From NCBI GenBank assembly GCA_964503145.1, contig CAZCYV010000001.1, positions 973,080-1,037,079 of the forward strand: a stretch of DNA of 64,000 nucleotides, given 5' to 3'. The stretch is from RBG-16-57-11 sp964503145 (GTDB taxonomy: Bacteria > Chloroflexota > Anaerolineae > Anaerolineales > UBA4823). The notes beneath the pieces were generated by a model, which searched no databases, was not told the DNA's origin, and saw only the letters and a list, made by a program, of their open reading frames with translations. Below, one piece after another: positions 26,229-35,715 of the stretch; positions within the stretch are counted from its first letter, which is position 1; the number at the start of each line of letters is the position of its first letter. The translations under genes were made by a program, and so were the position numbers.

Positions 26229-27281
26229 TTACGCCGTCTGCGGCTCCAATGTGGGGAGCTGGAAGGTTACTCGAGTACCCTGGCCAACCACGCTATCCAC
26301 CACCATCGACCCACCCAGCATCTCCACCCGGTCGCGAATCACTTTCAGCCCCATGCCGCGTTTTTCGGCGATGTTTTCCGTATCGAAGCCCTTGCCGTCG
26401 TCATCGACGCTCACCTTGATCAGGGTATCCCCCATATCCAGTTGCACCTTGACCGAAGAGGCGCCGCTATGCCGAGCGGTGTTGTTCAGCAATTCCTGCA
26501 CCGCGCGAAAGATCATCACTTCCTCGTAAGACTCCAGACGGCGCTCTTTCCCCGTCACCATCAGGCGAGCTTCGACGCCGGCCTGGTCTTTCCAGGCATC
26601 CACGTAACGTTTCAAGGTGGGTACCAGCCCCAAATCGTCGAGCATCATCGGGCGCAACTCGAAGATGAAATCGCGCACCTTGCGAAAAGTGCCTGTCGCC
26701 GAAACCTTGAGGTTTTCCAGTTCTTCACGCGCCTTCTTTTGATCCACATCGAACAGGCGCATGGCGATTTCGGTTTGCAGGATGAAATTCGACAGCGCCT
26801 GCGCTGGGCCGTCATGCATCTGGCGCGAGAGCCGCTGACGCTCGGATTCCTGCGCCTGGATCATCATCTCTACGGTATGAGCGGTGGAGCCGGCCCGGCC
26901 GCCAGCCTCGGCAGAGCCGCCGCCTTCAACCACCTGCAAAACGTTCTCCATCAGCGTCACATAACGCTGCAGATGCGCCCGGTCGCTTTGTAGCTTTTCC
27001 AACTGCCCGCGCATCACGAACAATCGCTGCTGCGCCTCCAGGGCCGACTCGTAGATATTGCGGATATCTGGCCGCGGCAAGGTATCAAACTGCGATTGCA
27101 TCTGCTGCATGTGGGCGGTGATCGAGGCGTTTCGCTGCGCCAGTTTGTTCACCTCTAACTGGCTTTGTTCCAGCATCAAGGCGATTTCCTTCAGTTCCCG
27201 GCGGCTCTGGTCCAATTCTGTTTGGATCTGTTCTTTCAAACTGGTCCAGGGATCTGTTTCCTGTTTCGACTCACTCGTCAT
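26229..27281 (-). CDS. DegS/NarX-like soluble sensor histidine kinase
   Basis: The start at ATG 27281 has CAGGAG eight bases upstream; a start at 27341 would run into the preceding gene. The 350-residue protein has no membrane segment. Residues 10-120 are a long coiled coil, then the HisKA_3 dimerisation helix with ESERQRLSRQMHDGPAQAL (His156) and a HATPase domain (N box ELLNNTARHS, G1 DDDGKGF, G2 GMGL). It should phosphorylate the NarL-type regulator encoded 25 bp upstream. Position next to flp suggests pilus control. What it senses is not visible. Confidence 0.92.
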   Translation of the reverse strand: MTSESKQETDPWTSLKEQIQTELDQSRRELKEIALMLEQSQLEVNKLAQRNASITAHMQQMQSQFDTLPRPDIRNIYESALEAQQRLFVMRGQLEKLQSDRAHLQRYVTLMENVLQVVEGGGSAEAGGRAGSTAHTVEMMIQAQESERQRLSRQMHDGPAQALSNFILQTEIAMRLFDVDQKKAREELENLKVSATGTFRKVRDFIFELRPMMLDDLGLVPTLKRYVDAWKDQAGVEARLMVTGKERRLESYEEVMIFRAVQELLNNTARHSGASSVKVQLDMGDTLIKVSVDDDGKGFDTENIAEKRGMGLKVIRDRVEMLGGSMVVDSVVGQGTRVTFQLPTLEPQTA

Positions 27282-27306
27282 AAGCTTTGCTCCTGCCCTA
27301 GGTGCG

Positions 27307-27990
27307 TCAATGCAAGCGGACCCAGCCATAGCGCAAGGCATACAGAACTGCCTGCGTTCGATCTTCCACGCCCAGCTTGTGCAAAATGGAGGTCACATGG
27401 TTCTTGACCGTCTGATGGCTGATGCCCAGCGCGGTGGCGATCTCTTTGTTGCTCAGACCGCGCGCCATACAGCCCAGGACTTCCATCTCGCGCTCAGAAA
27501 GCGGTTGAAACGGCGACTCGTCAAATGAATCGGCAAAATCTGGCGGCCCCACCGACTGGCTGCGCAACCAATTAGCCAGTTCCTGGGCGGTGAACACTTG
27601 CTCACCGAGGACGTAATTGCCGGCAACCACCTGGCGCACCACGCGATACAAACCCTCTGGCTGGATGTCCTTGGTACAGTAGGCGCGAGCGCCGGCGCGC
27701 AAACCATGCACCTTCTGAGCCACGTCGTCATAAGCGGTCAGCAAAATCACCTTGGTAGGCAACTTTTCAGCCATGACGCGCAGAGTAAGCTGCTGACCGT
27801 TCACCCCAGGCAGATTGATATCCACAATCGCCACCTGCGGCTGCGTATTGCGGATCAACTGTAACCCCTCCTGCGCACTGGCGGCCTGGCCGACGACGCG
27901 AATACCGGGTTCCAATGACAGCGAATCTGCCACGCCCTGACGGAACAGAGGATGATCATCGATCACAACTAGAGTGATAGGCTCAGTCAT
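27307..27990 (-). CDS. NarL/DegU-type response regulator
   Basis: A 227-residue regulator. The receiver domain (1-120) has Asp11/12, acceptor Asp57 (VDINLPG) and Lys107. The C-terminal LuxR-type HTH (about 160-225) reads LSEREMEVLGCMARGLSNKE then ALGISHQTVKNHVTSILHKL. It is the first gene of a unit with the histidine kinase and has its own promoter. Likely targets are the flp and cpaB promoters downstream (inference). Confidence 0.95.
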   Translation of the reverse strand: MTEPITLVVIDDHPLFRQGVADSLSLEPGIRVVGQAASAQEGLQLIRNTQPQVAIVDINLPGVNGQQLTLRVMAEKLPTKVILLTAYDDVAQKVHGLRAGARAYCTKDIQPEGLYRVVRQVVAGNYVLGEQVFTAQELANWLRSQSVGPPDFADSFDESPFQPLSEREMEVLGCMARGLSNKEIATALGISHQTVKNHVTSILHKLGVEDRTQAVLYALRYGWVRLH

Positions 27991-28018
27991 AGAATTATCT
28001 TCGGTCTGTCAAAATTAG

Positions 28019-28047
28019 AGTATAGCACAGGAGTACTATCCCGACAA
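28019..28047 (-). promoter_or_regulatory. Promoter of the response regulator/kinase pair
   Basis: The minus strand has TTGTCG, a 17-bp spacer and TATACT, giving a leader of about 22 bases. Confidence 0.65.
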
Positions 28048-28085
28048 TCTCATTGTTGCTAACACATTTGCTAGCGACCGCAGCC

Positions 28086-29570
28086 TCACGGAAGCAGCCA
28101 TCGATAGACCGCCATGTTCTCGCCGCCCATCGCCGGACTGAAATTTCCCCCGCTGGCGTAAATCAGGCGAGCGCGCTGCACCAACCAAGGATACCAGCCT
28201 GGGAAGGTGACCAGATACCCCGCCCGACGAGCGTCCAGGTATTCCGCCAGGCGCACTTCATCGCGGATGAATGGGATGACCTCTGGCGAGATCAATCCTG
28301 CAAGATCGAGCAGCTCGCGCTGCCCGAAATATCCCAGCGCGCCGATATCGTGGGCGGCAACCAGGGAATTTTCAGGGGTATTCGCAGCCACCCAGCGGGC
28401 TGTAGCCACCATCTCGCTTTCAATGATGGCGACATCGTAAGCATAGGTGCGCGCGCCGATGCCCCAAAAAGCCAGCGTCACCAGAAACGCAGACAAAGCC
28501 CAGGCGCGGCTGAGCACCCGCCGCCAGGCAACGGGGCTAGCGAGTTGGAACCAGCCGAGCATCCCGGCCAGCCCCCAAACGAAAAAGGCGGGCATAACGG
28601 GCATGACATAGCGACCATGCTGGTAAGTCACCGGCAATCGCCAGGCGTAAAGGAAGAGATACCCCAGCACCCAAAGAGCGCCGGCTAGCGCGCCCCAGGC
28701 GCGGCTGCGAACTGCGCGCGCCGTCTGGATGATAAATCCGGGCAACAGCAGCGCGCCGGCGCCGATCAGAGGCAGGCTGGCTTCGGCCAGAACGCGCCGC
28801 CACAGAGCCGGCAAGCGATGAACCGCATATTCGGCCTGCTTGGCGAAAAACGTGTTCGGCCACCAGCTCCCTGCCAGGAAGCGGTTGAAGATCAAATAGG
28901 GCAAGAACAGGAGTGCCACACCCAGGGACAAACTGAGTGCATCCCTGGCTCGTTGCCGCCAGGGACCTGGCCTCAGGAGCAGGGCGAACAGCGCTGGCCC
29001 AAGCAAGGTGACCCCATCCGGGCGAATCCAGGCGCTCAGACCGATTAGCGCGCCTAACGCCAGCCAGTTGCGTTCCCCGGCGACCAGCCGTCCCAGCACA
29101 ATCAGCGCCAGCAAACCAATGAGCGGAGTCTCCATGCCCGAGCCAGCCGCCCACACCAGATGCCATTCCAGCCCCAGGAAAAGCCCAACCCACAACTCAG
29201 CGGCAAAGCGGTGCGGACTGAGGCGGCGAAAGGCGTGCACCCCAGCCAGGGTCAGGGCAAACAGGACTACCCACCCCAGCGCGTAGCTCCACAGGTATGG
29301 CCCAAGACCGAGCGCATGTCCGATCGCCAGCAGCGCTGACCACAACGGCGCTGTGGAACCGGCAGAGGGCTGACCCGGCAGGAAGGCCCACTCGCCGCGC
29401 AGCGCCAGGTTGCGGGCGTAAGTCTGATGGATCCAGGCGTCATCCAATGGAAACCCCAGCCGATAGATCAGGCGGCTGGCGAGAAGATAGCCCCCCAACG
29501 ATAAGCCTGCGACAAGCGCCAGCAGGCTTACCAGGGGAAGACGAACGCGATCACGGGAAGACAAATTCAT
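28086..29570 (-). CDS. GT-C-type polytopic membrane glycosyltransferase-like protein
   Basis: ATG 29570 is chosen (494 residues); it overlaps the end of the preceding gene by 20 bases, and the upstream in-frame extension is not protein-like. About a dozen hydrophobic helices follow an N-terminal helix. The first outer loop has GFPLDDAWIHQTYARNLALR, where the DD pair matches the acidic motif of GT-C/GT39 enzymes. The C-terminal part is a soluble domain (ENSLVAAHDIGALGYFGQRE). Such proteins transfer sugars from polyprenyl-phosphate donors outside the membrane. The specific donor is unknown. Confidence 0.75.
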   Translation of the reverse strand: MNLSSRDRVRLPLVSLLALVAGLSLGGYLLASRLIYRLGFPLDDAWIHQTYARNLALRGEWAFLPGQPSAGSTAPLWSALLAIGHALGLGPYLWSYALGWVVLFALTLAGVHAFRRLSPHRFAAELWVGLFLGLEWHLVWAAGSGMETPLIGLLALIVLGRLVAGERNWLALGALIGLSAWIRPDGVTLLGPALFALLLRPGPWRQRARDALSLSLGVALLFLPYLIFNRFLAGSWWPNTFFAKQAEYAVHRLPALWRRVLAEASLPLIGAGALLLPGFIIQTARAVRSRAWGALAGALWVLGYLFLYAWRLPVTYQHGRYVMPVMPAFFVWGLAGMLGWFQLASPVAWRRVLSRAWALSAFLVTLAFWGIGARTYAYDVAIIESEMVATARWVAANTPENSLVAAHDIGALGYFGQRELLDLAGLISPEVIPFIRDEVRLAEYLDARRAGYLVTFPGWYPWLVQRARLIYASGGNFSPAMGGENMAVYRWLLP

Positions 29571-31158
29571 ACAGCCGCATTCCTTCGACGGTTTCCAGGT
29601 AGCGTAAGCCAGGCCGGTCGCCCGGTTGCGAGTACAGCATTTCGCCCTGCACCTGTTCGATCTCCAGCAACAGATAACGGGCATGGTAACGCTGCGCCAC
29701 GGCGGTCAGCGTCCCCAGGTTGCCATAGGGGATGGAGAGCGCCGGGCGACGGCTGGCCAGGTAATAGGTAGGCGCATCATTTACCATCATGATCGAATCA
29801 GGCGCAGAGCGGCGCGCTTGCAAAGCCTGTTCCACCTGAGCGTACTGCCGCTGGCGCTCATCCCAGGCAGGCTGGCCCCAATCCTTGCCAATGACGCGAT
29901 TGTAAGCCACAAACAGGGTCAAGAGCAGAGCGATTACCACCAGTCCCACCTTAAAAAAGCGCCCGGCCTGGCGTGCATCCCAGCCGCGCCTGCGGCTGCC
30001 CCACTCGAGGAAGGCTTGCAGCCCCAGCGGCGCCGCCGCCCAGAGCAGAGGCTGGATCGCTGCGCCGGAATGAAAGAACCCGCCGCGCGCCCCCTGAAAA
30101 GGAAAGATCACGCTCATCAGCAAGAAAGTCAGCCCCCAAGCCAGGACGCCCGCCCGAACCACAGGGTGCGTGCGCAGACGCCACAGGCCCGCCAGCATCA
30201 GGGGCAGCAGGAAGATCTCGCCTTGAACGGCGAGCAGTGTTTGCAGATTAAGCCCGGCAGCCCAGGCGCGGGCGCCAGCTATCGCGCCCAGTCCGCTCTC
30301 CCACCAGCGCGCCGGGGTAAGCAGGCTGGCAGGATAAATGAACAGCTCGTCGTAGCTAGTGATCCATAACGCCCGGCTCCCGCCAGGGGAGAGCAGCGCG
30401 CCGAAGGCCCTCAAATTGCGCGCCATCCAGGGACCCATCACCAGTAGATACCCCCCCAGGACGAATAGTCCGGCCCAGATCCGCCCGGCGACCCAACGGC
30501 GATTTTGGAGCGCGCCTGAAACCGGACGAGGGGCGAAAAGCGCCGCAACCGCCAACCATAGGACGCCATCAGCGCGGGTCAGGTGCATCAGCCCAGCCAG
30601 GCCGCCGAGGAGCAACGCCCGGAACGCCGAAGTCACAGGGGTATCCGGCCGCAGGCTGGCGCCGCCGTCGAAGCCAGTCAAAGCCAGGAAAAACAGCGCG
30701 CCAAAAAACATATATATCCCAAAGGCATCGGTCGTCGTCAGATAGGGCAGGTAGAAACCGCCAATGGCTGCCAGGATCCCCGCTAGCAGCGCCACATCGC
30801 GGCGGCCCGTCAGGGCGTAAGAAAGGCGGGCGGTCAGGATAGGGACGATGGCGGCCAGGGCCAGAAAGCCCAGGCGGGCAGCCGCGAAGGCGCGCCCCCC
30901 GCTCAGGAGCATCCCCAGGGCAGCCAGGAGCGAGGCCAGCGGCATCCAATAACCATGCGAGGGGTGCGGCAGGCCAGCGGGATCATCCAGGTAATTCCAC
31001 AGGATATGCTCATTGAAACCTTCGCCATCCGCCAGCCACACGCCGCCTGCCATGTAATACGAGGCATCCATATAGCCGGGCGCAGACTGACAAGAAGCTA
31101 CCACAATCACCAGACCAAGCCCCAGAAGCGAGACTGTCAGATAACCGCGTGCGCTCAT
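29551..31158 (-). CDS. GT-C-type polytopic membrane glycosyltransferase-like protein
   Basis: The start at ATG 31158 overlaps the stop of the upstream gene as ATGA, giving 535 residues; sequence further upstream in frame is non-membrane and Arg/Pro-rich. The first helix is followed by an outer loop SAPGYMDASYYMAGG and HPSHGYWMPLASLLAALGM, typical of this superfamily, then many helices and a soluble tail (SIMMVNDAPTYYLASRR). It belongs to a four-gene run of the same type. Confidence 0.72.
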   Translation of the reverse strand: MSARGYLTVSLLGLGLVIVVASCQSAPGYMDASYYMAGGVWLADGEGFNEHILWNYLDDPAGLPHPSHGYWMPLASLLAALGMLLSGGRAFAAARLGFLALAAIVPILTARLSYALTGRRDVALLAGILAAIGGFYLPYLTTTDAFGIYMFFGALFFLALTGFDGGASLRPDTPVTSAFRALLLGGLAGLMHLTRADGVLWLAVAALFAPRPVSGALQNRRWVAGRIWAGLFVLGGYLLVMGPWMARNLRAFGALLSPGGSRALWITSYDELFIYPASLLTPARWWESGLGAIAGARAWAAGLNLQTLLAVQGEIFLLPLMLAGLWRLRTHPVVRAGVLAWGLTFLLMSVIFPFQGARGGFFHSGAAIQPLLWAAAPLGLQAFLEWGSRRRGWDARQAGRFFKVGLVVIALLLTLFVAYNRVIGKDWGQPAWDERQRQYAQVEQALQARRSAPDSIMMVNDAPTYYLASRRPALSIPYGNLGTLTAVAQRYHARYLLLEIEQVQGEMLYSQPGDRPGLRYLETVEGMRLYEFVFP

Positions 31159-33179
31159 GGCGTCAAGGAATACAGAAGGTAGGCGCCCCCGAAGTCCTGG
31201 ATGGGCCGCAGATCGGCGAGCAATGCCTCCAGAGCCTGCCAGTCTTCCGCAGTGTACGCCAGACGGCCTTCCTGGCGGATGAAATCGGCGCCCGAACGGT
31301 GGAAGAGTAGGTGGGTATAACCGGCAGCGCGCCACTCAGCCAGAATGGCGGCGTTCGACGCCGGAGGGGCGCCAGGCGTCGAATAGCGCTGACGTTTCCA
31401 GCGATCGAGCACTTCATCCGGGTCGCAGCGCGGCAGACAATACAGGCTGCGCGGCTCCCAGAGCAGCAGCGCCCGTTGGTCGGACGGCAACTGGCGCACA
31501 GCTTCCATCGCCGGGGCATACCAGCCCAGATTATCGGCCAAATAATCTGCTTCCACCTTGACCCCCAGGACGTAGTCCAGCGACCTTTGTTGCAAAGTGT
31601 GGACACCGACCTCCAAGACGTTCAAGCCCAATACCAGCGCGATCAGGAAGGCGACGATGCGTCCCAAGCGCACACCAGGAATGTGCGCATGCTCCAAAGC
31701 GGAGAACCCTGCGGCGGCCAGAAAGGCCAGCGCCGGGAAGAAGGCAAAATAAAGCCGGGATTGGAGTAAGTAGGAGGAAAAACGCCCCAGGACCATCCAG
31801 GCTAATACACCCGCCAGAGCAACCAGCGCCGCCAACCGGATGGCCTCCTTCTGTTGCGCCGGGCGAAGGCGCCAGCCCACCCCCGCGCCCAGACTCAGGC
31901 CGAAGAGCAGTGGACCGATCGATGCGCTATAGCCAGGCCCCCCCTCCACGCCGATGAAAGTGGCGCGCCATGGCAACAGGAGCACATCCTGCCAGCCGCC
32001 GAACGGCCTGCCGCCCTGGTAGAGTGCCAGCCGCAGTTCGCTCATCGCGCCTGCAGGGAAAAGGAAGGGATAGAGCGGGTTGCCGGTGGCAAGCAGATTT
32101 TTGAGCAGCCAGGGCGCAGCTGCCAGCCCGGCCGCCAGACCGTACATCAGCAGGCTCTCTAGCATTTGGCGTAGCGATGAACGCCCGTAGTACAGCACCG
32201 CAACTACTCCGCACACCAGCAAGATTCCCGCCGTGTACTTGGCGCCGATCGCCAGGCCGGCCAGCAGCCCCGCCAGCAGCACATATCCGCGCTCCCGGCG
32301 CTCGACCCACAGGGTCAGCGCAACCAGCCAACACACGCCAAAGAGCACTACCAACCAATCCGCATAAGCCCAGGACAGCGCCGAGGCCAGAGTGTAGCCC
32401 GAAACCAGGGCAGCAGCGGCGACCCAGGCGGCAGCGGCAGCCAATCTTTCCAGGGCCAGGCCCAGCATGCCCAGCAGGGCGAGCGCCCCAATCCCCCAGC
32501 CCAGCACCGCCGCCGCAGGCGCGCCACCCAGAGCCATTGCAAAGGTGTAGAGCATCTCGGCCGATTGAGGCATACCCCAGTAAATGTTCTGCGGGATGTA
32601 AAAGAAACGCCCGGCCTGGAGATACAGGCGCGGCAATGCCAAATGGTAAGTCAGCGCATCAAAACGAATCGGCGGCGCGAGGCTGGACAACAGCGTGAAC
32701 AAGAGGATCGCAGCGATGCAAACCGCCAGAAATTTCCCCATCCGGCCTGCCTGCCGCCAGGCCAGCTCCAGGCTACGCCAATCGCTCAACCAGGCCGCCA
32801 TTGAGCGGCGTAAGCCAACCAGCAATCCGGCCAGCGCCGCCCAACCGAGCCAGGGACGCAGCAGGCCCAACACCCCCAGCGCCAAAACACTCAGAGCGAT
32901 CACTCCCAGGCCGAGCGCGGCCTGCAACGCCAGACAGGCCAGCGGCTGGAGCGGCAGAGCGGGGAGCAGGCGCCGCCCCACCCCCCCGGCCGCGCAGATC
33001 AGCAGCGCAACCAGGAGCAAGCGCCCCCATGCGGCCCCCAGGCTGAGCGCCAGGGCGGGCGAAAAGGGCTTATGGACGATGTAATAGGAGATCATCAGGC
33101 CGGCAAAAAACACGAAAGCCAGCAGGCCGCCCAGGCCGATCTTGCTTCGATGCCCTCGCTCAGGTTGTTCTTCTTCCAT
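31155..33179 (-). CDS. Large polytopic membrane protein, GT-C-like
   Basis: A 674-residue protein with about 14-15 helices and a C-terminal soluble region of about 130 residues. The outer-loop segment PPIRFDALTYHLALPRLYLQ, then YWGMPQSAEMLYTFAMALGG, is typical of GT39/GT83-like proteins of unknown donor. GGGAG lies close before the ATG. It is coupled by ATGA to the next gene. I cannot assign a substrate. Confidence 0.72.
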   Translation of the reverse strand: MEEEQPERGHRSKIGLGGLLAFVFFAGLMISYYIVHKPFSPALALSLGAAWGRLLLVALLICAAGGVGRRLLPALPLQPLACLALQAALGLGVIALSVLALGVLGLLRPWLGWAALAGLLVGLRRSMAAWLSDWRSLELAWRQAGRMGKFLAVCIAAILLFTLLSSLAPPIRFDALTYHLALPRLYLQAGRFFYIPQNIYWGMPQSAEMLYTFAMALGGAPAAAVLGWGIGALALLGMLGLALERLAAAAAWVAAAALVSGYTLASALSWAYADWLVVLFGVCWLVALTLWVERRERGYVLLAGLLAGLAIGAKYTAGILLVCGVVAVLYYGRSSLRQMLESLLMYGLAAGLAAAPWLLKNLLATGNPLYPFLFPAGAMSELRLALYQGGRPFGGWQDVLLLPWRATFIGVEGGPGYSASIGPLLFGLSLGAGVGWRLRPAQQKEAIRLAALVALAGVLAWMVLGRFSSYLLQSRLYFAFFPALAFLAAAGFSALEHAHIPGVRLGRIVAFLIALVLGLNVLEVGVHTLQQRSLDYVLGVKVEADYLADNLGWYAPAMEAVRQLPSDQRALLLWEPRSLYCLPRCDPDEVLDRWKRQRYSTPGAPPASNAAILAEWRAAGYTHLLFHRSGADFIRQEGRLAYTAEDWQALEALLADLRPIQDFGGAYLLYSLTP

Positions 33180-33203
33180 GCTCCCACGCCCCCCGAAAAT
33201 CGT

Positions 33204-34460
33204 TTATAGCCTGCGGGTGGAGCGGCGCAGGCGGTCCAATAGCGGTTGCTCTGGACGCAGCACCCACCAGCGCACCCAGTACAGCCCAATGAGCAAAAAT
33301 ACCGGCAGGGGGAAGAACATGATTGGCCCCTGAATCGGCTGTTCGCCGCGCTCCAGGGTGGCCAGAAACAGCCACCACACCCCGAAAAAGAGCAGTAGAT
33401 AGCTGATGAAGATCAGCACCTTGCCAAAACTGCGCCATTGCTCGTCCCAGGCGGCAAAGACCATCAGCAGCGCTGGGAACATGATCATGTAATTCTCGGT
33501 GGCGGTGGGCAGGCCGACCAACTGGGTGGCGACAAGCGTCAGGCCCGCAGTCCACAGCAGCCAGCGGAAATCCTTGCCCCAGGCCTGCCACCACTCCCAA
33601 ATCAGTGTGGCAACGATGATCACCGTCAACGCATAGCCCAGGCGCATCCCCACCCCGGGCATCCACACGGCGAAGATCTCCCCGGGCGTGGTGGGCAGGG
33701 TGTAATCAGGATAGGCGAAAATCTGCACCAGGTTCTGCCAGATCCAATTGGGGAGCAGCAGGCTGGTCACCGCGGTCAACAGGGCCAGGTCGCCGAGGAA
33801 GCTCCAGAACAGCACCCAGCGCTGTTTGGAAATGCTCCAGATCAAGATCAGCAAGATCACCAGGACGACCATCTGCGGTTTGATAGTGGTCAGCGCCAAC
33901 AACAGCCCCGCCGCCCCATCCCGCTCTTCGCGGATCGCCAGGAGGGCCAGAGCGACCATCAGGCTGATCAACAGCGCCGCGTTGGCGTTGATCAAGGCGC
34001 GGACAGTGTAGTACCACAACGAGGCGAAAATCAACAGCAACCCGAGCATGAACGGCGAAAGGCGCCAGCGGTTGAGCGACAGGCTCACCACGACGAGCAA
34101 GATCACGCTGACTTCCAAAACGGTCATCCAAACGGCGCGGGCGGTGTTGTAGTCCGGGATCAGGGCGAACGGACCAAAAATGAAAATCGAATAGAAGGGG
34201 TAAACGAAAAGTACCTGGTCTTCGTCGCTGCGAGCAGGCCGACCATAGAAAAGGCGCTGGATTTCGCTCGTCGTTTCTTCGCTATAGGGGCTTTGGCCGG
34301 TCATCAGGAACTGGCGCGTGCCCACCCAGCGGGGCAACAAATCGCTGCCGCCCGGGTTTTGAACCGAATAGCGGTAATTTGCCCAGGTCAGAAAGACCAG
34401 GGCAGCAACGACCAGCACGATCGATAGGGCAAAAACGAGCTCGGTGGGTAATCGCTTCAA
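33204..34460 (-). CDS. GT87/DUF2029-like membrane glycosyltransferase
   Basis: A 418-residue protein starting at TTG 34460, as no ATG is available in the hydrophobic N-terminus. The pattern matches GT87 (DUF2029): first loop NPGGSDLLPRWVGTRQFLMT, then VLFVYPFYSIFIFGPFALIP, a long multi-helix core with ALTTIKPQMVVLV, and a short C-terminus. GT87 members are polyprenyl-phosphate-mannose-dependent mannosyltransferases in actinobacteria; that specificity is not shown here. It is divergent from the GT4 gene at 34640. Confidence 0.8.
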   Translation of the reverse strand: MKRLPTELVFALSIVLVVAALVFLTWANYRYSVQNPGGSDLLPRWVGTRQFLMTGQSPYSEETTSEIQRLFYGRPARSDEDQVLFVYPFYSIFIFGPFALIPDYNTARAVWMTVLEVSVILLVVVSLSLNRWRLSPFMLGLLLIFASLWYYTVRALINANAALLISLMVALALLAIREERDGAAGLLLALTTIKPQMVVLVILLILIWSISKQRWVLFWSFLGDLALLTAVTSLLLPNWIWQNLVQIFAYPDYTLPTTPGEIFAVWMPGVGMRLGYALTVIIVATLIWEWWQAWGKDFRWLLWTAGLTLVATQLVGLPTATENYMIMFPALLMVFAAWDEQWRSFGKVLIFISYLLLFFGVWWLFLATLERGEQPIQGPIMFFPLPVFLLIGLYWVRWWVLRPEQPLLDRLRRSTRRL

Positions 34461-34639
34461 GGCTTTCCCGGGAAGCTCAAGCAGAATGGCCCCCGACTTG
34501 CAAGGGGGATTGGTAGCTGAATTTTACCTTAACTCTCCGAGCGCACCGAACCTCCAGCTTTACAAGATTGCAAAACCGGCGGGCGGGGATGTTATAATCC
34601 CGGCTACGGATTTCGCCCACTCACCCGCAACATTGGCCG

Positions 34640-35713
34640 ATGCAGCTTGCAATGAGCCATTCCGGCAGGATTATCGTCAATGGGCGTTTCGTCCACGCCC
34701 GCCTCACCGGCGTCCAACGTTACGCCCATGAGATCACGCGCCTTTTGAAGGAGCAGGTGACGCTGATCGCGCCTGAAAAGAAAGCCTTCGGCGCCGCCGG
34801 AGGCTGGAAAGGGCACGGCTGGGAGCAATTCTATCTTGCGCGGCAGGTGGCTCCTGGCGATCTGCTCTGGTCGCCGGCCAATTGTGGGCCGTTGAGCGTG
34901 GCGCGCCAGGTGGTCACAGTGCACGATCTGGCAGTCCTGGAGCATCCGGAATGGTTTTCCCGCGCCTACGCGGCCTGGTATCGCTTCTTGATCCCTCGGC
35001 TCGCCCGGCGAGCGATCCGGGTGCTGACCGTGTCGCAATTTTCCCGGAAGCGCATCCTGAGCCTGCTGAGGCTGCCCGACGAAAAAGTGATTGCTATTCC
35101 TGCAGGCGTCGGTTCTGATTTCCAAGCGGCAAGCGCGCAGAGCATCGCCGCGCTGCGCAGCCGTTACTTGCTCGAAAGCCCCTACATGTTGGTCGTGGGG
35201 ACGCTCGAACGACGCAAGAACTTGCTGCGACTGCTGCAGGCCTGGAAAATCGCCGCCGTAGATCATCCCCGGGTGGAACTGGTGATCGCTGGCGGAGGTG
35301 GACGGGCTTTTCGCCCCATTGATCTGCACGATTTGCCCCCACGTGTGCGGCTGCTGGGTTACGTTGCAGATGACGAACTGCCAGCGCTATATTCAGGGGC
35401 GCTGGCGCTGGTTCTCCCATCGTTGTACGAGGGCTTTGGGCTGCCAGCCCTGGAGGCGATGGCCTGCGGGACGCCGGTGATCGTGGCTTGCACCGGGGCA
35501 TTGCCCGAGGTCGTCGGTGAAGCCGGCCTGTATTTCAATCCGCTCGACGTCCGTCAGATGGCTCAGGCGCTGCACGGCGCGCTGGATGACCCGGCGCTGC
35601 GGCGAGAGATGAGCCACAAGGGATTGCGCCGCGCCCGCCTGTTCACCTGGCAAGCCGCCGCCGATCAGGTTTATGCGATCCTGCGCCAGGCGCACGGGGA
35701 AAGTCGGGCATAA
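34640..35713 (+). CDS. GT4-family glycosyltransferase
   Basis: A 357-residue soluble GT-B enzyme: N-terminal RFVHARLTGVQRYAHEI, VTVHDLAVLEHPEWFS, SQFSRKRI, then the donor-binding half with YMLVVGTLERRKNL, and PSLYEGFGLPALEAMACGTP including the EX7E motif. It acts on the cytoplasmic face and transfers a nucleotide-sugar. An ATG at 34652 (MSHSGRI) is an alternative start. A TATAAT at 34593-34598 is the likely -10. The next glycosyltransferase begins 2 bp after its stop. Confidence 0.92.
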   Translation: MQLAMSHSGRIIVNGRFVHARLTGVQRYAHEITRLLKEQVTLIAPEKKAFGAAGGWKGHGWEQFYLARQVAPGDLLWSPANCGPLSVARQVVTVHDLAVLEHPEWFSRAYAAWYRFLIPRLARRAIRVLTVSQFSRKRILSLLRLPDEKVIAIPAGVGSDFQAASAQSIAALRSRYLLESPYMLVVGTLERRKNLLRLLQAWKIAAVDHPRVELVIAGGGGRAFRPIDLHDLPPRVRLLGYVADDELPALYSGALALVLPSLYEGFGLPALEAMACGTPVIVACTGALPEVVGEAGLYFNPLDVRQMAQALHGALDDPALRREMSHKGLRRARLFTWQAAADQVYAILRQAHGESRA

Positions 35714-35715
35714 CC

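Noticed and set aside
29571..29684. Longer start of the membrane protein at 29684
   Set aside because: The added residues are Cys/Arg-rich and overlap the preceding coding region by 134 bases; ATG 29570 gives a normal membrane N-terminus.
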